In this document: in pieces, positions 55,076-63,832 of the stretch
Layout: each line of letters begins with the position of its first letter
Numbering within the stretch: position 1 is the first letter of the stretch
Assembly: GCA_902727915.1 (NCBI GenBank)
Contig: CACVAU010000044.1
Span: 46,195-110,194 of the forward strand
Reading direction: 5' to 3'
From: an uncultured Sulfurovum sp.
GTDB lineage: Bacteria; Campylobacterota; Campylobacteria; Campylobacterales; Sulfurovaceae
DNA: 64,000 bases
Program-made: the position numbers and the translations under genes
The notes under the pieces: model-generated
The model's database searches: none
The model's input: only the letters and a program-made list of their open reading frames with translations
What the model was told of the DNA's origin: nothing

Positions 55076-55411
55076 ATGAAATTAAAATTAGCTGTTATCA
55101 CTGTTTTTTTACTACTCTTAAATGGATGTACCCAAGAGACTCAAAATAAACTAAGTCGTTCTATTCAAAACTGGACAGGAACGAATGGAACGCTTGATAT
55201 TTATGCTGGAGATAAATTGGTCAAACGTTTTATTAAGATTGACAAACTTACAACGGCTTCAGGAACAGATGTAAGTGTGGAACGTCCATACCGATTTGGT
55301 TACGGTTATGATGATAAAAACTTTAACTCTAAAAAAGATGAAGGAGAAAAAAAAGTCTATTTTGAATTTTCAGACTATTCAACCTCTTACATCTTTTATG
55401 AAAATAATTAA
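55076..55411 (+). CDS. Small hypothetical lipoprotein, 111 residues
   Basis: A signal peptide ends in a lipobox (LLLLNGC), leaving about 95 residues with a beta-strand pattern (TLDIYAGDKLVKRFI, KKVYFEFSDYSTSYIFY). No domain is recognised. It lies just upstream of the RidA gene (12 bases) and may be co-transcribed with it. Confidence 0.75.
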   Translation: MKLKLAVITVFLLLLNGCTQETQNKLSRSIQNWTGTNGTLDIYAGDKLVKRFIKIDKLTTASGTDVSVERPYRFGYGYDDKNFNSKKDEGEKKVYFEFSDYSTSYIFYENN

Positions 55412-55423
55412 TCAAGGAAAACA

Positions 55424-55813
55424 ATGAAATTTATTTCGACAGACAAAGCACCAGCAGCCATTGGACCCTATTCTCAAGCCGTAGTAGCAAATGGTATGGT
55501 TTATACTTCAGGACAAATAGCAATGGATGAAACAGGTGCTGTTGTCGCTGATGATGTAGTTAATCAAACACATCAAGTTATGAAAAATCTTTTTTACGTT
55601 TTAGAAGCTGCTGGTTCACATTTTAATGATGTTATTAAAACTACTATATTTTTAGCTGACATGAATGACTTTGAAGCTATAAATAAAGTTTATGCCCACC
55701 ACTTTGGTCATCATAAACCTGCAAGAAGTACCGTAGCTGTTAAAACTCTACCCAAAAATGTACTTATTGAAATTGAATGTATTGCATTAGCCAATGCTGA
55801 TTACCACGGCTAA
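55424..55813 (+). CDS. RidA-family 2-iminobutanoate/2-iminopropanoate deaminase
   Basis: A 129-residue Rid (YjgF/YER057c/UK114) protein: TDKAPAAIGPYSQAV, TSGQIAMD and the C-terminal KNVLIEIECIAL are the family signatures, including the conserved arginine in ARSTVAV. RidA hydrolyses reactive imines from PLP enzymes, which fits the amino-acid metabolism genes near here. Its stop shares bases with the start of the transglutaminase-like gene (TAATG). Confidence 0.93.
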   Translation: MKFISTDKAPAAIGPYSQAVVANGMVYTSGQIAMDETGAVVADDVVNQTHQVMKNLFYVLEAAGSHFNDVIKTTIFLADMNDFEAINKVYAHHFGHHKPARSTVAVKTLPKNVLIEIECIALANADYHG

Positions 55814-56406
55814 TGTCTTCTAAATTCTCCCATACACTTTCTAAAATTGTTATGGGAATTTTTGCCCTTTACTTTCTCTACCTTTTTATACAAGCCATAG
55901 ATGTCGTTAATCGTAGGCATACAGGTACAAATAATGGCACATATGTTAACAGTACAAGAAGTAGTCCTGAATTAAAAAATTTAGCAAACAAACTAAGTAA
56001 AGATTGTAAGAATGATGAATGCCGTGTTCAAAACATTTTAGATTATATTACCAATATTCCTTATGTCATCAACAACTATACAGCTCATTCACCTCAAGAC
56101 ACGCTTCAACAAAACTTTGGGGATTGTGATGACAAAAGTAACTTACTTATCTCACTATTACATGAGCTAAAGATTGAAAGCTACTTTGTTTTGGTTCCTG
56201 AACATATTTTTGTCATTGTTGCTTTAAATAATATCACAGCAAAGAAAGCACTTTATCTCAACAATAGACCCTACTATATTTTAGAAAGTACAGCTAAAGG
56301 TTCAAGTATTGGTTTTCCACTTAACTATAAATTAAATGAAATTTCTACCATCATTGAACCTTTTGAAAATAAAAAATTAGATATTAAGAACATAGAATAT
56401 AAATAA
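55813..56406 (+). CDS. Transglutaminase-like membrane-anchored protein
   Basis: A 197-residue protein with one N-terminal helix (about 9-28) and a transglutaminase-like core: the cysteine in NFGDCDDKSNLLISLLHE, the histidine in VPEHIFVIVAL, and a Glu where an Asp is usual in ILEST. Such cysteine-protease-fold domains in bacteria act as peptidases or amidases on envelope substrates. It overlaps ridA by 1 base. Confidence 0.75.
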   Translation: MSSKFSHTLSKIVMGIFALYFLYLFIQAIDVVNRRHTGTNNGTYVNSTRSSPELKNLANKLSKDCKNDECRVQNILDYITNIPYVINNYTAHSPQDTLQQNFGDCDDKSNLLISLLHELKIESYFVLVPEHIFVIVALNNITAKKALYLNNRPYYILESTAKGSSIGFPLNYKLNEISTIIEPFENKKLDIKNIEYK

Positions 56407-56447
56407 ATCTTTAGTTATAATCTCTTCAAATAATTAAGGAAGACTCT

Positions 56448-57707
56448 ATGAATGAACAAACACTGGCGATTCATGCTGGATACGAAAAAGATGCTCAAGG
56501 AACTATGGCTGTTCCTATTTACCAATCAACAGCTTATGAATTTAGAAATACTGAACATGCAGCAAACTTATTTGCACTAAAAGAACTGGGTAATATCTAT
56601 ACACGTTTGATGAATCCTACCACAGATGTATTTGAAAAGCGTTTTAATGCATTAGAGCAAGGTGGAGGAGCTGTAGGAACTGCTTCTGGTATGTCTGCTA
56701 TTTTTTATGCTATTGCTAATGTAGCTGAAGCTGGAGACAACATTATTGTTGCGTCTCAAGTTTATGGTGGAACAACGACATTAACAGGACATACACTAAA
56801 AAGATTTGGTATTGAAACACGTTACTTTAATGTTAACAACCCATCTGAAATTGAAGCACTAATTGATGAAAAATCAAAAATTATTCTTTTTGAGAGTATC
56901 ACTAATCCAAGTATTGATGTAGCAGACTTTGATGCTATTGTTGCTATTGCACAAAAGCATAACATAATGACTTGTGTTGACAATACTGTAGCAACACCTA
57001 TTTTATGTAAACCACTTACTATTGGTTGTGATGTTGTTGTACACAGTGCGAGTAAATATACAACTGGTCAAGGTCTTGCTATTGGAGGAATGATAGTTGA
57101 AAGAGAAGGTTTAGTAGAGCTTATTAAGAATAACCCTCGTTATGCTCACTTTAATGAACCTGATGCTTCATATCATGGTTTAGTTTATTCTGACTTACCT
57201 CTTCCAGCATTTACACTTAGAGTACGTTTAGCCCTCCTTCGTGACCTTGGTGCAGCACCTAGTCCATTTAACTCATGGTTATACATTCAAGGTTTAGAAA
57301 CTTTACCTTTACGTATGAGACAACATTCAAACTCTGCTTTAGAAGTAGCACAATACCTAGAATCACATCCAAAAGTAAAATCAGTTAACTACCCAGGACT
57401 AGCATCAAATGCTAACCATGCCTTGGCTAACAAATACTTTACAAAAGGTTCTTCTGGTTTACTTTCATTTGAAGTTGAATCTAAAGAAGTAGCACAAGCT
57501 ATTGCTGATAAAACAGAAATTTTTAAAGTTGTTGTAAACATTGGAGACTCTAAATCAATTATTACTCACCCTGCTAGTACAACGCATCAGCAACTCTCTG
57601 CTCAAGAGCTTGTAGACTGTGGTATTCCTGGTGGATTAATTAGATTGTCTGTGGGATTAGAAGATTCTTCTGATTTAATTGCAGACTTAGAGAAAGCACT
57701 TTCATAA
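56448..57707 (+). CDS. metY: O-acetylhomoserine sulfhydrylase MetY
   Basis: PLP-dependent Cys/Met metabolism enzyme of 419 residues that makes homocysteine from O-acetylhomoserine and sulphide. The N-terminal LAIHAGYEKDAQGTMAVPIYQSTAYEF, ESITNPSIDVAD and the PLP lysine in HSASKYTTGQG are diagnostic. AAGGAAG precedes the ATG. It works with MetX encoded about 1 kb downstream. Confidence 0.95.
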   Translation: MNEQTLAIHAGYEKDAQGTMAVPIYQSTAYEFRNTEHAANLFALKELGNIYTRLMNPTTDVFEKRFNALEQGGGAVGTASGMSAIFYAIANVAEAGDNIIVASQVYGGTTTLTGHTLKRFGIETRYFNVNNPSEIEALIDEKSKIILFESITNPSIDVADFDAIVAIAQKHNIMTCVDNTVATPILCKPLTIGCDVVVHSASKYTTGQGLAIGGMIVEREGLVELIKNNPRYAHFNEPDASYHGLVYSDLPLPAFTLRVRLALLRDLGAAPSPFNSWLYIQGLETLPLRMRQHSNSALEVAQYLESHPKVKSVNYPGLASNANHALANKYFTKGSSGLLSFEVESKEVAQAIADKTEIFKVVVNIGDSKSIITHPASTTHQQLSAQELVDCGIPGGLIRLSVGLEDSSDLIADLEKALS

Positions 57708-57729
57708 AACAAGCTTTTTCATTTATAGA

Positions 57730-57760
57730 GGACAAGGCAATGCCTTTGTCCCTAATTTTT
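57730..57760 (+). terminator. Rho-independent-type terminator after metY
   Basis: GGACAA-GGCA (57730-57739) pairs with TGCC-(T)TTGTCC (57741-57751) with a one-base bulge and is followed by CTAATTTTT. It lies 23 bases after the metY stop and reaches the dsbC/G-like stop at 57752, so it may serve both convergent genes. Confidence 0.65.
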
Positions 57761-58585
57761 AGGTAAATACTCTTTGTATTTAAAACGTGTTGGATCCCAT
57801 GTACCATCAATAAAGATTGTTGGTGTTCCTGTTACCATTAAACGTTTTTTCATGGCGATATCAAAAGCTAAAGCTTCTTTAACTTGAACATCATTTATCT
57901 CTTCTTCTGTTAAATAAACACCTGTCTTTTTAGCAATAGCTTTTAAAATAACATTAGGGTTTTTCTCTTTTTCACTCAATAATAAATGATAACATTGTTT
58001 TAACTTTCTAATCTGACCTCGTTCTTGAAATATATGCATTGCTTTTGTCGTTACATCTGAAGCAGGATGAATCCGTAAAAGAGGTAAATGATAATAGTAC
58101 AAAGCAAAAGTTTGAGGATTTTGCTGAACCGTTTCAATTAAGGTAGGAACAATCTCTTGACAAAATGGACAAAAAGGATCAGACATTACCAATATTTTAT
58201 GCTTTGCATTCATGTTTCCAGCTAATAAATGTTTACGATCATACGCATTATTGGGTACTTTTGGTTTTAAAATTTTGGCATAATCTTTTCCTTTTTTATC
58301 TTTCAATGAAAAAGCTATTTTACTTCCTTTATTAAAAACAATTTGATTAATCTTTTTAGGAACTATCGTATCACCCATATTAACTTTAACATCCAAAACA
58401 AGAAAATATACTTTCCATCCATTCGTTCCCTCTATAGGATAACTTGATAATGTTTCAACACTTTGAACAGGAGAGTTTGTTTTTTTTTCTATGTACTGTT
58501 TGACATAAAACTCTACACTCTTTTGACTCACAGCTAAAAGTTGGGCTGTTGCCAATACCATCAATAACAAAATTTTAATTTTCAT
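57752..58585 (-). CDS. Periplasmic DsbC/DsbG-like thiol-disulphide protein
   Basis: A 277-residue exported thioredoxin-fold protein. A signal peptide (LLLMVLATAQLLAVS) precedes an N-terminal domain of about 110 residues, then the catalytic VMSDPFCPFCQEIVPTL motif (CPFC) and a cis-proline TGTPTIFIDGTWDP. This arrangement is that of DsbC/DsbG-type isomerases or reductases. It separates metY from metX on the opposite strand. Confidence 0.85.
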   Translation of the reverse strand: MKIKILLLMVLATAQLLAVSQKSVEFYVKQYIEKKTNSPVQSVETLSSYPIEGTNGWKVYFLVLDVKVNMGDTIVPKKINQIVFNKGSKIAFSLKDKKGKDYAKILKPKVPNNAYDRKHLLAGNMNAKHKILVMSDPFCPFCQEIVPTLIETVQQNPQTFALYYYHLPLLRIHPASDVTTKAMHIFQERGQIRKLKQCYHLLLSEKEKNPNVILKAIAKKTGVYLTEEEINDVQVKEALAFDIAMKKRLMVTGTPTIFIDGTWDPTRFKYKEYLPKN

Positions 58586-58744
58586 AATATAGCTCCTTTG
58601 ATTATAAATTATTTTAGCACATTAGCACTAAATAAAACTATAAAACATACAATTTGTTGACAATAAAATAATAATTATTTTAAAATACTTATTTTTCAAA
58701 TGACAAATATGATTATAAAGTACAAATTGGATAAAATTCTGCTA

Positions 58745-59845
58745 ATGAAATTAGAAACCCATGTTGCGCACTTTACCAGTCCTCTCTATTTGGAAAGTGG
58801 AAGAATCTTAGAACCCTATAAAATTGCCTATGAGACCTATGGTGAAATCAACCCTGATGCATCGAATGTTATCTTAGTTTGTCATGCCTTAAGTGGTTCA
58901 GCACACGCAGCAGGAAAATATGAAAATGAAATCAAAGCTGGATGGTGGGATGCACTCATTGGTGATGGTAAAGCCATAGATACTGAAAAATATTTTGTTA
59001 TTTCCACCAATGTTCTAGGCTCTTGTTTTGGAAGTACCTCACCTATGGACAATGATTATCCAAAACAAAGACCTTTTCGTATGAAGTTTCCTGTCTTAAC
59101 CATCAAAGATATGATTAAGGCGCAAAAACAACTACTCTCCCAACTTGGCATACATCACCTTTATGCCATAATAGGAGGTTCAATGGGTGGTATGCAAGCT
59201 TTACAATTTGCCGTTGACTATCCAAACTTTTCAGATAAAATTATATCTTTAGCAGCAACATATGCAACCCAACCATGGACAATGTCTTTTAATAAAGTAG
59301 CCATGGAAGCCATACGAAGAGATCCTAAATTTGAAAATGGGAATTATACTAAAGATGCATTTATTGAAGATGGATTTGATGGTCTTGCCATAGGCAGAAT
59401 TGCTGGTCACATTTCCTATCTTTCCCCTGATTCGATGAACAATAAGTTTGGAAGAAACTATGTTAACAACGATGGACTTTTTGAACTCTTTGGACGCTAT
59501 GAGGTTGAACGCTACATGGAATACAACAGCAATAACTTTTCAAGAATATTTGATCCACTCTCCTACCTCTATATTGTTAAAGCCATTAATACTTTTAACT
59601 TAAGTAGAGGCTATGACTCTTTACATGAAGCCATTTTTAGAATCAAAGCTGATGTCACCCTTATCTCATTCAAAAGCGATTATCTATTTTTTCCTAAAGA
59701 AATGGAACATGTTTATAAAATGTTACATAGAAATAATCAAAAAGCTTCATATTATGACATTGATAGCAACTATGGTCATGATTCATTTCTTGTGGAAATC
59801 GAAAAATTTGATACAATCATAAAAGAGAAATTAGAAAAAAATTAA
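58745..59845 (+). CDS. metX: Homoserine O-acetyltransferase MetX
   Basis: Alpha/beta-fold acetyltransferase starting methionine synthesis from homoserine. IVCHALSGSAHAAG-type oxyanion motif, the nucleophile in IIGGSMGGMQALQF, the acid in SFKSDYLFFP and the histidine in NYGHDSFL are present. The start at 58745 gives the expected N-terminus (MKLETHVAHFTSPLYLESG); ATGs at 58700 and 58709 would add 15 or 12 unrelated residues. With metY this makes the direct sulfhydrylation route. Confidence 0.95.
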   Translation: MKLETHVAHFTSPLYLESGRILEPYKIAYETYGEINPDASNVILVCHALSGSAHAAGKYENEIKAGWWDALIGDGKAIDTEKYFVISTNVLGSCFGSTSPMDNDYPKQRPFRMKFPVLTIKDMIKAQKQLLSQLGIHHLYAIIGGSMGGMQALQFAVDYPNFSDKIISLAATYATQPWTMSFNKVAMEAIRRDPKFENGNYTKDAFIEDGFDGLAIGRIAGHISYLSPDSMNNKFGRNYVNNDGLFELFGRYEVERYMEYNSNNFSRIFDPLSYLYIVKAINTFNLSRGYDSLHEAIFRIKADVTLISFKSDYLFFPKEMEHVYKMLHRNNQKASYYDIDSNYGHDSFLVEIEKFDTIIKEKLEKN

Positions 59846-59860
59846 CTCAAAGGTCAAATT

Positions 59861-60058
59861 ATGCCAACAGAAACATTTGAACAAAAATTAGAAACATCAA
59901 AAAAAATATTAAATCAACTTCTTAATCCAGAAATAACCTTGGAAGAGAGTTTAAAACTTTATGCAAATGGTCTCAAGCAAATTAAGGAAGCACAAAAAAT
60001 GATTGAAGAGGCTAAAGTTCAAATCCAAAGCATCGAAAAAAATCATAGTAATTCCTAA
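59861..60058 (+). CDS. xseB: Exodeoxyribonuclease VII small subunit XseB
   Basis: A 65-residue helical protein with the XseB pattern FEQKLETSKKILNQLLNPEITLEESLKLYANGLK. It pairs with XseA to degrade single-stranded DNA. xseA is not in the window. It lies 15 bases after metX and 9 bases before the nitrilase-fold gene. Confidence 0.9.
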   Translation: MPTETFEQKLETSKKILNQLLNPEITLEESLKLYANGLKQIKEAQKMIEEAKVQIQSIEKNHSNS

Positions 60059-60067
60059 GTTCCAATA

Positions 60068-60883
60068 ATGCCAAATACAAAAACATTAACCATTGCAGCC
60101 CTACAATTACCTACCTTAGGTATGCAAGCGACGAAACTTGACTTTTATCTTAGAAATGCCTATAGTAGAGGTGTAAAGCTGGTTCTATTAGGTGAATATG
60201 TTTTAAATCATTTCTTTAAAGAACTTGCTAACCTACCCATAAAAATGGTAAAGAAGCAAAGTGATAAACATATTGAACTACTTAAAAAATTTGCCATTAA
60301 ATATCAAATGGTTTTTGTCGCACCTATTATAATTATTAAAAAAAACAAATATTTTAAGACTATTGTTAAAATAACAGAAAAATCGGTTGTTTATTACCAA
60401 CAACAAATTTTAATGCCCTATAAACATTGGAATGAGAAAAAAATGTTTGCCAATCCTATGCGTAAATTAATAGCCCCCCTCAGTTTTAGGGTTGCAGGAT
60501 TTAAAATAATGGTCATGGGTGGATTTGAACTACATTTTGATCCTTTTTGGGAAGCTGTTACTAAAAAAAAGATTGACTTAGTCCTTCTCCCAACAGCTTC
60601 AACTTTTGGTTCACATAATCGTTGGCGTGAAATTATTAAGACCAAAGCTTTTCTACATGGTTGCTATATTTTACGTGCAAATCGACTTGGAGAATACAAA
60701 GAAGAAGAGATAAAATGGAAATTTTATGGAGACAGTATGTTGGTTGAACCAACAGGAGAAATATACATGATATTAGAAGATAAAGAGTCAATGTTAATTG
60801 AAACTATTTCAAAAAGTGTTATAAAGGAACACAAACAAAGCTGGGCATTTGAAGAAGAATTACGAATTAGAAACACTCTCTAG
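60068..60883 (+). CDS. Nitrilase-fold protein lacking the catalytic cysteine
   Basis: A 271-residue member of the carbon-nitrogen hydrolase superfamily. The family triad is Glu-Lys-Cys. Glu43 (LLGEYV) and Lys119 (MPYKHWNE) are present, but the position that normally reads C-[WY]-[DE] is VMGGFELHF with glycine at 152. It is therefore probably not a functional amidase, or it uses another mechanism. Later segments (VLLPTASTF, LRANRLG) keep the fold. It follows xseB closely. Confidence 0.85.
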   Translation: MPNTKTLTIAALQLPTLGMQATKLDFYLRNAYSRGVKLVLLGEYVLNHFFKELANLPIKMVKKQSDKHIELLKKFAIKYQMVFVAPIIIIKKNKYFKTIVKITEKSVVYYQQQILMPYKHWNEKKMFANPMRKLIAPLSFRVAGFKIMVMGGFELHFDPFWEAVTKKKIDLVLLPTASTFGSHNRWREIIKTKAFLHGCYILRANRLGEYKEEEIKWKFYGDSMLVEPTGEIYMILEDKESMLIETISKSVIKEHKQSWAFEEELRIRNTL

Positions 60884-61014
60884 TATTTTTTATGTTTACA
60901 ATGGTAAATAATCCTTAAAATACTAAACATGTAATCTTTTTTATTAGCTTTTAATCTAACTTAATAGTTAACATGTTACAATCTATTAAATTAAAAAAAG
61001 GAATAGGAAAGAAC

Positions 61015-61560
61015 ATGAATAATGACTTAATGAAAATTGTAGAAGAGACAAAAAAACTCAAAACACTGGTACTAGAGGATGAGCCAGAAACAAATGAGTT
61101 AATGTGTACCACTCTTAAAAACTTTTTCTCTGAAGTTCACTCTGCTACAGATGCAGCATCTGCCATGCAACTTTTTGAGCAACACAGTCCAGATATTATC
61201 TTCATTGATATTATTTTACCAGGAAAAAGTGGACTTGATGTTGCCAAAGAAATTAGAGAAATCAACCCTAAACAGATTATTGTAATTGTTTCAGCTAGTA
61301 ATGACATGGGGAACATCTCAGAGGCTGTTAAAATTGGTGTAAACAACTTTATTAGAAAACCAATTGATACAGATAAAATGATTGACGTTCTTAAAGATAT
61401 TGTAGCTGATATCAAAAAACAAAAGAAAAACAGAACAAAGATTTTTTCAATTACTTTACCACTTGACTTATATGAACAAGTTGATCAAGATGCTAAGGGT
61501 GAAAGTATTTCAAAAAATGCCATGATCATCAGAGCGCTAAAACATTTCTATAACCTTTAA
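61015..61560 (+). CDS. Receiver-domain regulator with ribbon-helix-helix C-terminus
   Basis: A 181-residue response regulator. The receiver domain (about 14-130) has the acidic pair in VLEDEPE, the phosphoacceptor aspartate in IIFIDIILPGKSG, the switch IVSASND and the lysine in IRKPID. The C-terminal ~45 residues (FSITLPLDLYEQVDQDAKGESISKNAMIIRALKHF) match an Arc/MetJ/CopG-type ribbon-helix-helix DNA-binding fold in place of the usual winged helix. The start is placed at 61015 after AGGAAAG; ATG at 60973 would add 14 residues. No histidine kinase is adjacent. Confidence 0.78.
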   Translation: MNNDLMKIVEETKKLKTLVLEDEPETNELMCTTLKNFFSEVHSATDAASAMQLFEQHSPDIIFIDIILPGKSGLDVAKEIREINPKQIIVIVSASNDMGNISEAVKIGVNNFIRKPIDTDKMIDVLKDIVADIKKQKKNRTKIFSITLPLDLYEQVDQDAKGESISKNAMIIRALKHFYNL

Positions 61561-61568
61561 AACTTATT

Positions 61569-61588
61569 AGCTGAATCTCATTTCAGCT
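61569..61588 (+). terminator. Terminator-like hairpin between the REC-RHH gene and hisD
   Basis: AGCTGAA (61569-61575) pairs with TTCAGCT (61582-61588), loop TCTCAT, starting 9 bases after the regulator stop and followed by TT. It sits between two convergent genes. The T-run is short, so strength is uncertain. Confidence 0.5.
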
Positions 61589-61637
61589 TTAGGAATACAA
61601 ATATTTATATCCCTAATCTCTTTCATGCTACACATTT

Positions 61638-62927
61638 TCATTTGAGTCTTAATCTAACAGACTCTTCATGTGCAGTTAACCCTTCTGTATTCGCAATTAA
61701 TGCACACGCTTCACCAATTTCATTTAAACCTTTTTGCGTCATAGATATAATTGATGACTTCTTTAAAAAGTGTTCTACTGAAAGTGGAGAATAGAACTTA
61801 GCTGTTCCACCTGTAGGTAAAGTGTGGTTAGGTCCAGCAACATAGTCTCCAATAGGTTCAGGAGTATACTCACCTAAGAAAATAGCTCCTGCATGTTTAA
61901 TCTGACCTAATAAATCCATAGGATTCTTTGTAAGTACTTCCAAGTGTTCTGGTGCAATTTGGTTCATTAAGTCAATGGATTCTTCCATACTTTCAGTCAC
62001 AATAATAGCACCACGTTCTTCAATGGACTTACGTGCAATCTCTTCACGAGATAATGTTCCCAATAATTCTTCTACTTTATCAGAAACCTTAGGTGCTAAA
62101 GTAGCATCTGTAGTAATTAAAATAGACGATGCCATCTCATCATGTTCAGCTTGAGAGAGTAAATCAATAGCCACAAAATCTTCTCTTGCCGTTTCATCAG
62201 CTAAAATACCAATCTCACTAGGTCCAGCAATCATATCTATATTTACTTCACCATAAACAAGCTTTTTAGCAGTAGCAACAAAAATGTTTCCAGGCCCCGT
62301 AATAACATCAACTTTAGGAATTGTCTCTGTTCCATATGCCATTGCCCCTATAGCAGAAGCACCACCTACTTTAAATACCTTCGTTACTTTACACAAATGA
62401 CAAGCAGCTAAAAGAAGTTCATTTAACTCATCATCAGGTGCTGGTGTACAAACCACAATCTCTTCAACACCAGCAACAATAGCAGGAATAGCATTCATCA
62501 GTAAAGAGGATGGATAAGCAGCTTTACCACCAGGAATATAAAGTCCAGCAGAATCAACAGCTGTAACCTTTTGTCCTAGCATATTTCCATTCTTTTCATA
62601 ATCAAACCAAGATTTAGGCATTAACTTTTGGTGATAATCTTCAATTCTATCATAGGCTAAGTGTAAAGCATCTCTTAATGTAACATCAATATTATTATAA
62701 GCTTTTTCCATAGATTCTACTGAAACAGCTAAAGCTTCATCACTCTTAGGATCCCATCTGTCAAATTTAGCAATATGACCTCTTAAAGCGTTATTACCAT
62801 CATTTCTAATCTCATCAAGAAGACCTTTTACAATTCCTGTAACACCATCTATATCCATGGCACCACGTTTTAGTAATTCATCAAACTCATTTTGAAAATT
62901 TTCATCTTTTGTATTAAATATTTTCAT
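61638..62927 (-). CDS. hisD: Histidinol dehydrogenase HisD
   Basis: NAD-dependent enzyme of the last two steps of histidine synthesis. YIPGGKAAYPSSLLMNAIPA, DVITGPGNIFVATAKKLVYG, DMIAGPSEIGILAD, LLSQAEHD and the GDYVAGPNHTLPTGG signature are intact. The start at 62927 (AAAAGGAAA upstream) gives 429 residues; ATG at 62963 adds 12 unrelated residues. It overlaps the upstream desulfhydrase-like gene by 14 bases. Confidence 0.95.
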   Translation of the reverse strand: MKIFNTKDENFQNEFDELLKRGAMDIDGVTGIVKGLLDEIRNDGNNALRGHIAKFDRWDPKSDEALAVSVESMEKAYNNIDVTLRDALHLAYDRIEDYHQKLMPKSWFDYEKNGNMLGQKVTAVDSAGLYIPGGKAAYPSSLLMNAIPAIVAGVEEIVVCTPAPDDELNELLLAACHLCKVTKVFKVGGASAIGAMAYGTETIPKVDVITGPGNIFVATAKKLVYGEVNIDMIAGPSEIGILADETAREDFVAIDLLSQAEHDEMASSILITTDATLAPKVSDKVEELLGTLSREEIARKSIEERGAIIVTESMEESIDLMNQIAPEHLEVLTKNPMDLLGQIKHAGAIFLGEYTPEPIGDYVAGPNHTLPTGGTAKFYSPLSVEHFLKKSSIISMTQKGLNEIGEACALIANTEGLTAHEESVRLRLK

Positions 62928-63777
62928 TATATTTCCTTTTATATCTTGCCAACATACTCTCATTTCCTATCAAGCCACCTTGATGAATGTAAAGTACTGG
63001 TTTATCAAAAATTTGTGGATTTTCTAACAAAGTTAACCATCCATAAGGGTCATAAAGTAAATCAAACTCTATGCCCATATTCGCTTGTAATTTTAACCAA
63101 ATATTATAAGACTCCCTATACAACTTACCAAAGTGTCTTTTTTTAGAAGGTCTAATAATTCTTGGATAAAAAGCTTCATTTTCTTCTAACACTTTAAACT
63201 GTTCTTTCAAATAACTTTCATCACCCACACAAGGAAGAGTATAAACTTGATCTTTAGAATTTTTTTGTAAATAAAGCGCTGTAGTTCCTGTACCAGCTGG
63301 TAAAAAAATATTAATATCATCAAAACCCTGCTGACTTTTCCAAACTTCAATTTCATGAGCTAATATTTTCAAGCCATATTCAGCATAAGGCTCACGACCA
63401 CCTTCTTCTATAAAAAGTACCTCTTTATTTTTAATATCACTCTTCAAAGGCTTCTCCTTTTGAATAATTACTTTCATTTCATTATTAAGAGCATATTTAT
63501 AATTTCCTTGAGGATTTTGTTTTAAATACTCTGGAATATGCGTTACATAATATTCAAATTCCCAAGCTTTTAATTTAGCCAAAACAGAGAGTGAATACAT
63601 TGCGTTGGATTGATTGGAACCATAAGAGACTATCTTTTTGACATTAGCAAAATCATGCTTTAAAAAATAAGCAAATTTACGTGCTTTATTGCCAGAAAAT
63701 TCTTTGGAGAGTAAGTCATCTCTTTTTATGTAAATGGTTTGACTTTGGAAGGTTTTTTTTTGGATTGGGGAATTCAT
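62914..63777 (-). CDS. 1-aminocyclopropane-1-carboxylate deaminase/D-cysteine desulfhydrase-type PLP protein
   Basis: A 287-residue fold-type II PLP protein. YIKRDDLLSKEFSGNKARKF gives the PLP lysine (SGNKARK), SYGSNQSNAMYSL is the substrate/phosphate region and PAGTGTTALYL the glycine-rich PLP phosphate loop. The start at 63777 (MNSPIQKKTF) matches where the family begins; ATG at 63870 lies inside the neighbouring transposase gene. The substrate may be D-cysteine or another small amino acid. It abuts the IS110-type element on its upstream side. Confidence 0.82.
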   Translation of the reverse strand: MNSPIQKKTFQSQTIYIKRDDLLSKEFSGNKARKFAYFLKHDFANVKKIVSYGSNQSNAMYSLSVLAKLKAWEFEYYVTHIPEYLKQNPQGNYKYALNNEMKVIIQKEKPLKSDIKNKEVLFIEEGGREPYAEYGLKILAHEIEVWKSQQGFDDINIFLPAGTGTTALYLQKNSKDQVYTLPCVGDESYLKEQFKVLEENEAFYPRIIRPSKKRHFGKLYRESYNIWLKLQANMGIEFDLLYDPYGWLTLLENPQIFDKPVLYIHQGGLIGNESMLARYKRKYNENI

Positions 63778-63801
63778 ATTTACCTGTAGATTCCGTGTTA
63801 A

Positions 63802-63826
63802 AAAAAGCTGAAAGAAACAGCTTTTT
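63802..63826 (-). terminator. Intrinsic terminator of the IS110-type transposase
   Basis: AAAAAGCTG (63802-63810) and CAGCTTTTT (63818-63826) make a 9-bp stem with loop AAAGAAA. On the minus strand the stem is followed by a run of seven T, the classic intrinsic form. It lies a few bases after the transposase stop and 25 bases before the PLP gene start, insulating that gene from read-through. Confidence 0.75.
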
Positions 63827-63832
63827 ATCGAT

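Noticed and set aside
56406..58745. SAM or other methionine riboswitch upstream of metY or metX
   Set aside because: The leaders are short (about 40-115 bases) and show no GC-rich multi-stem structure.
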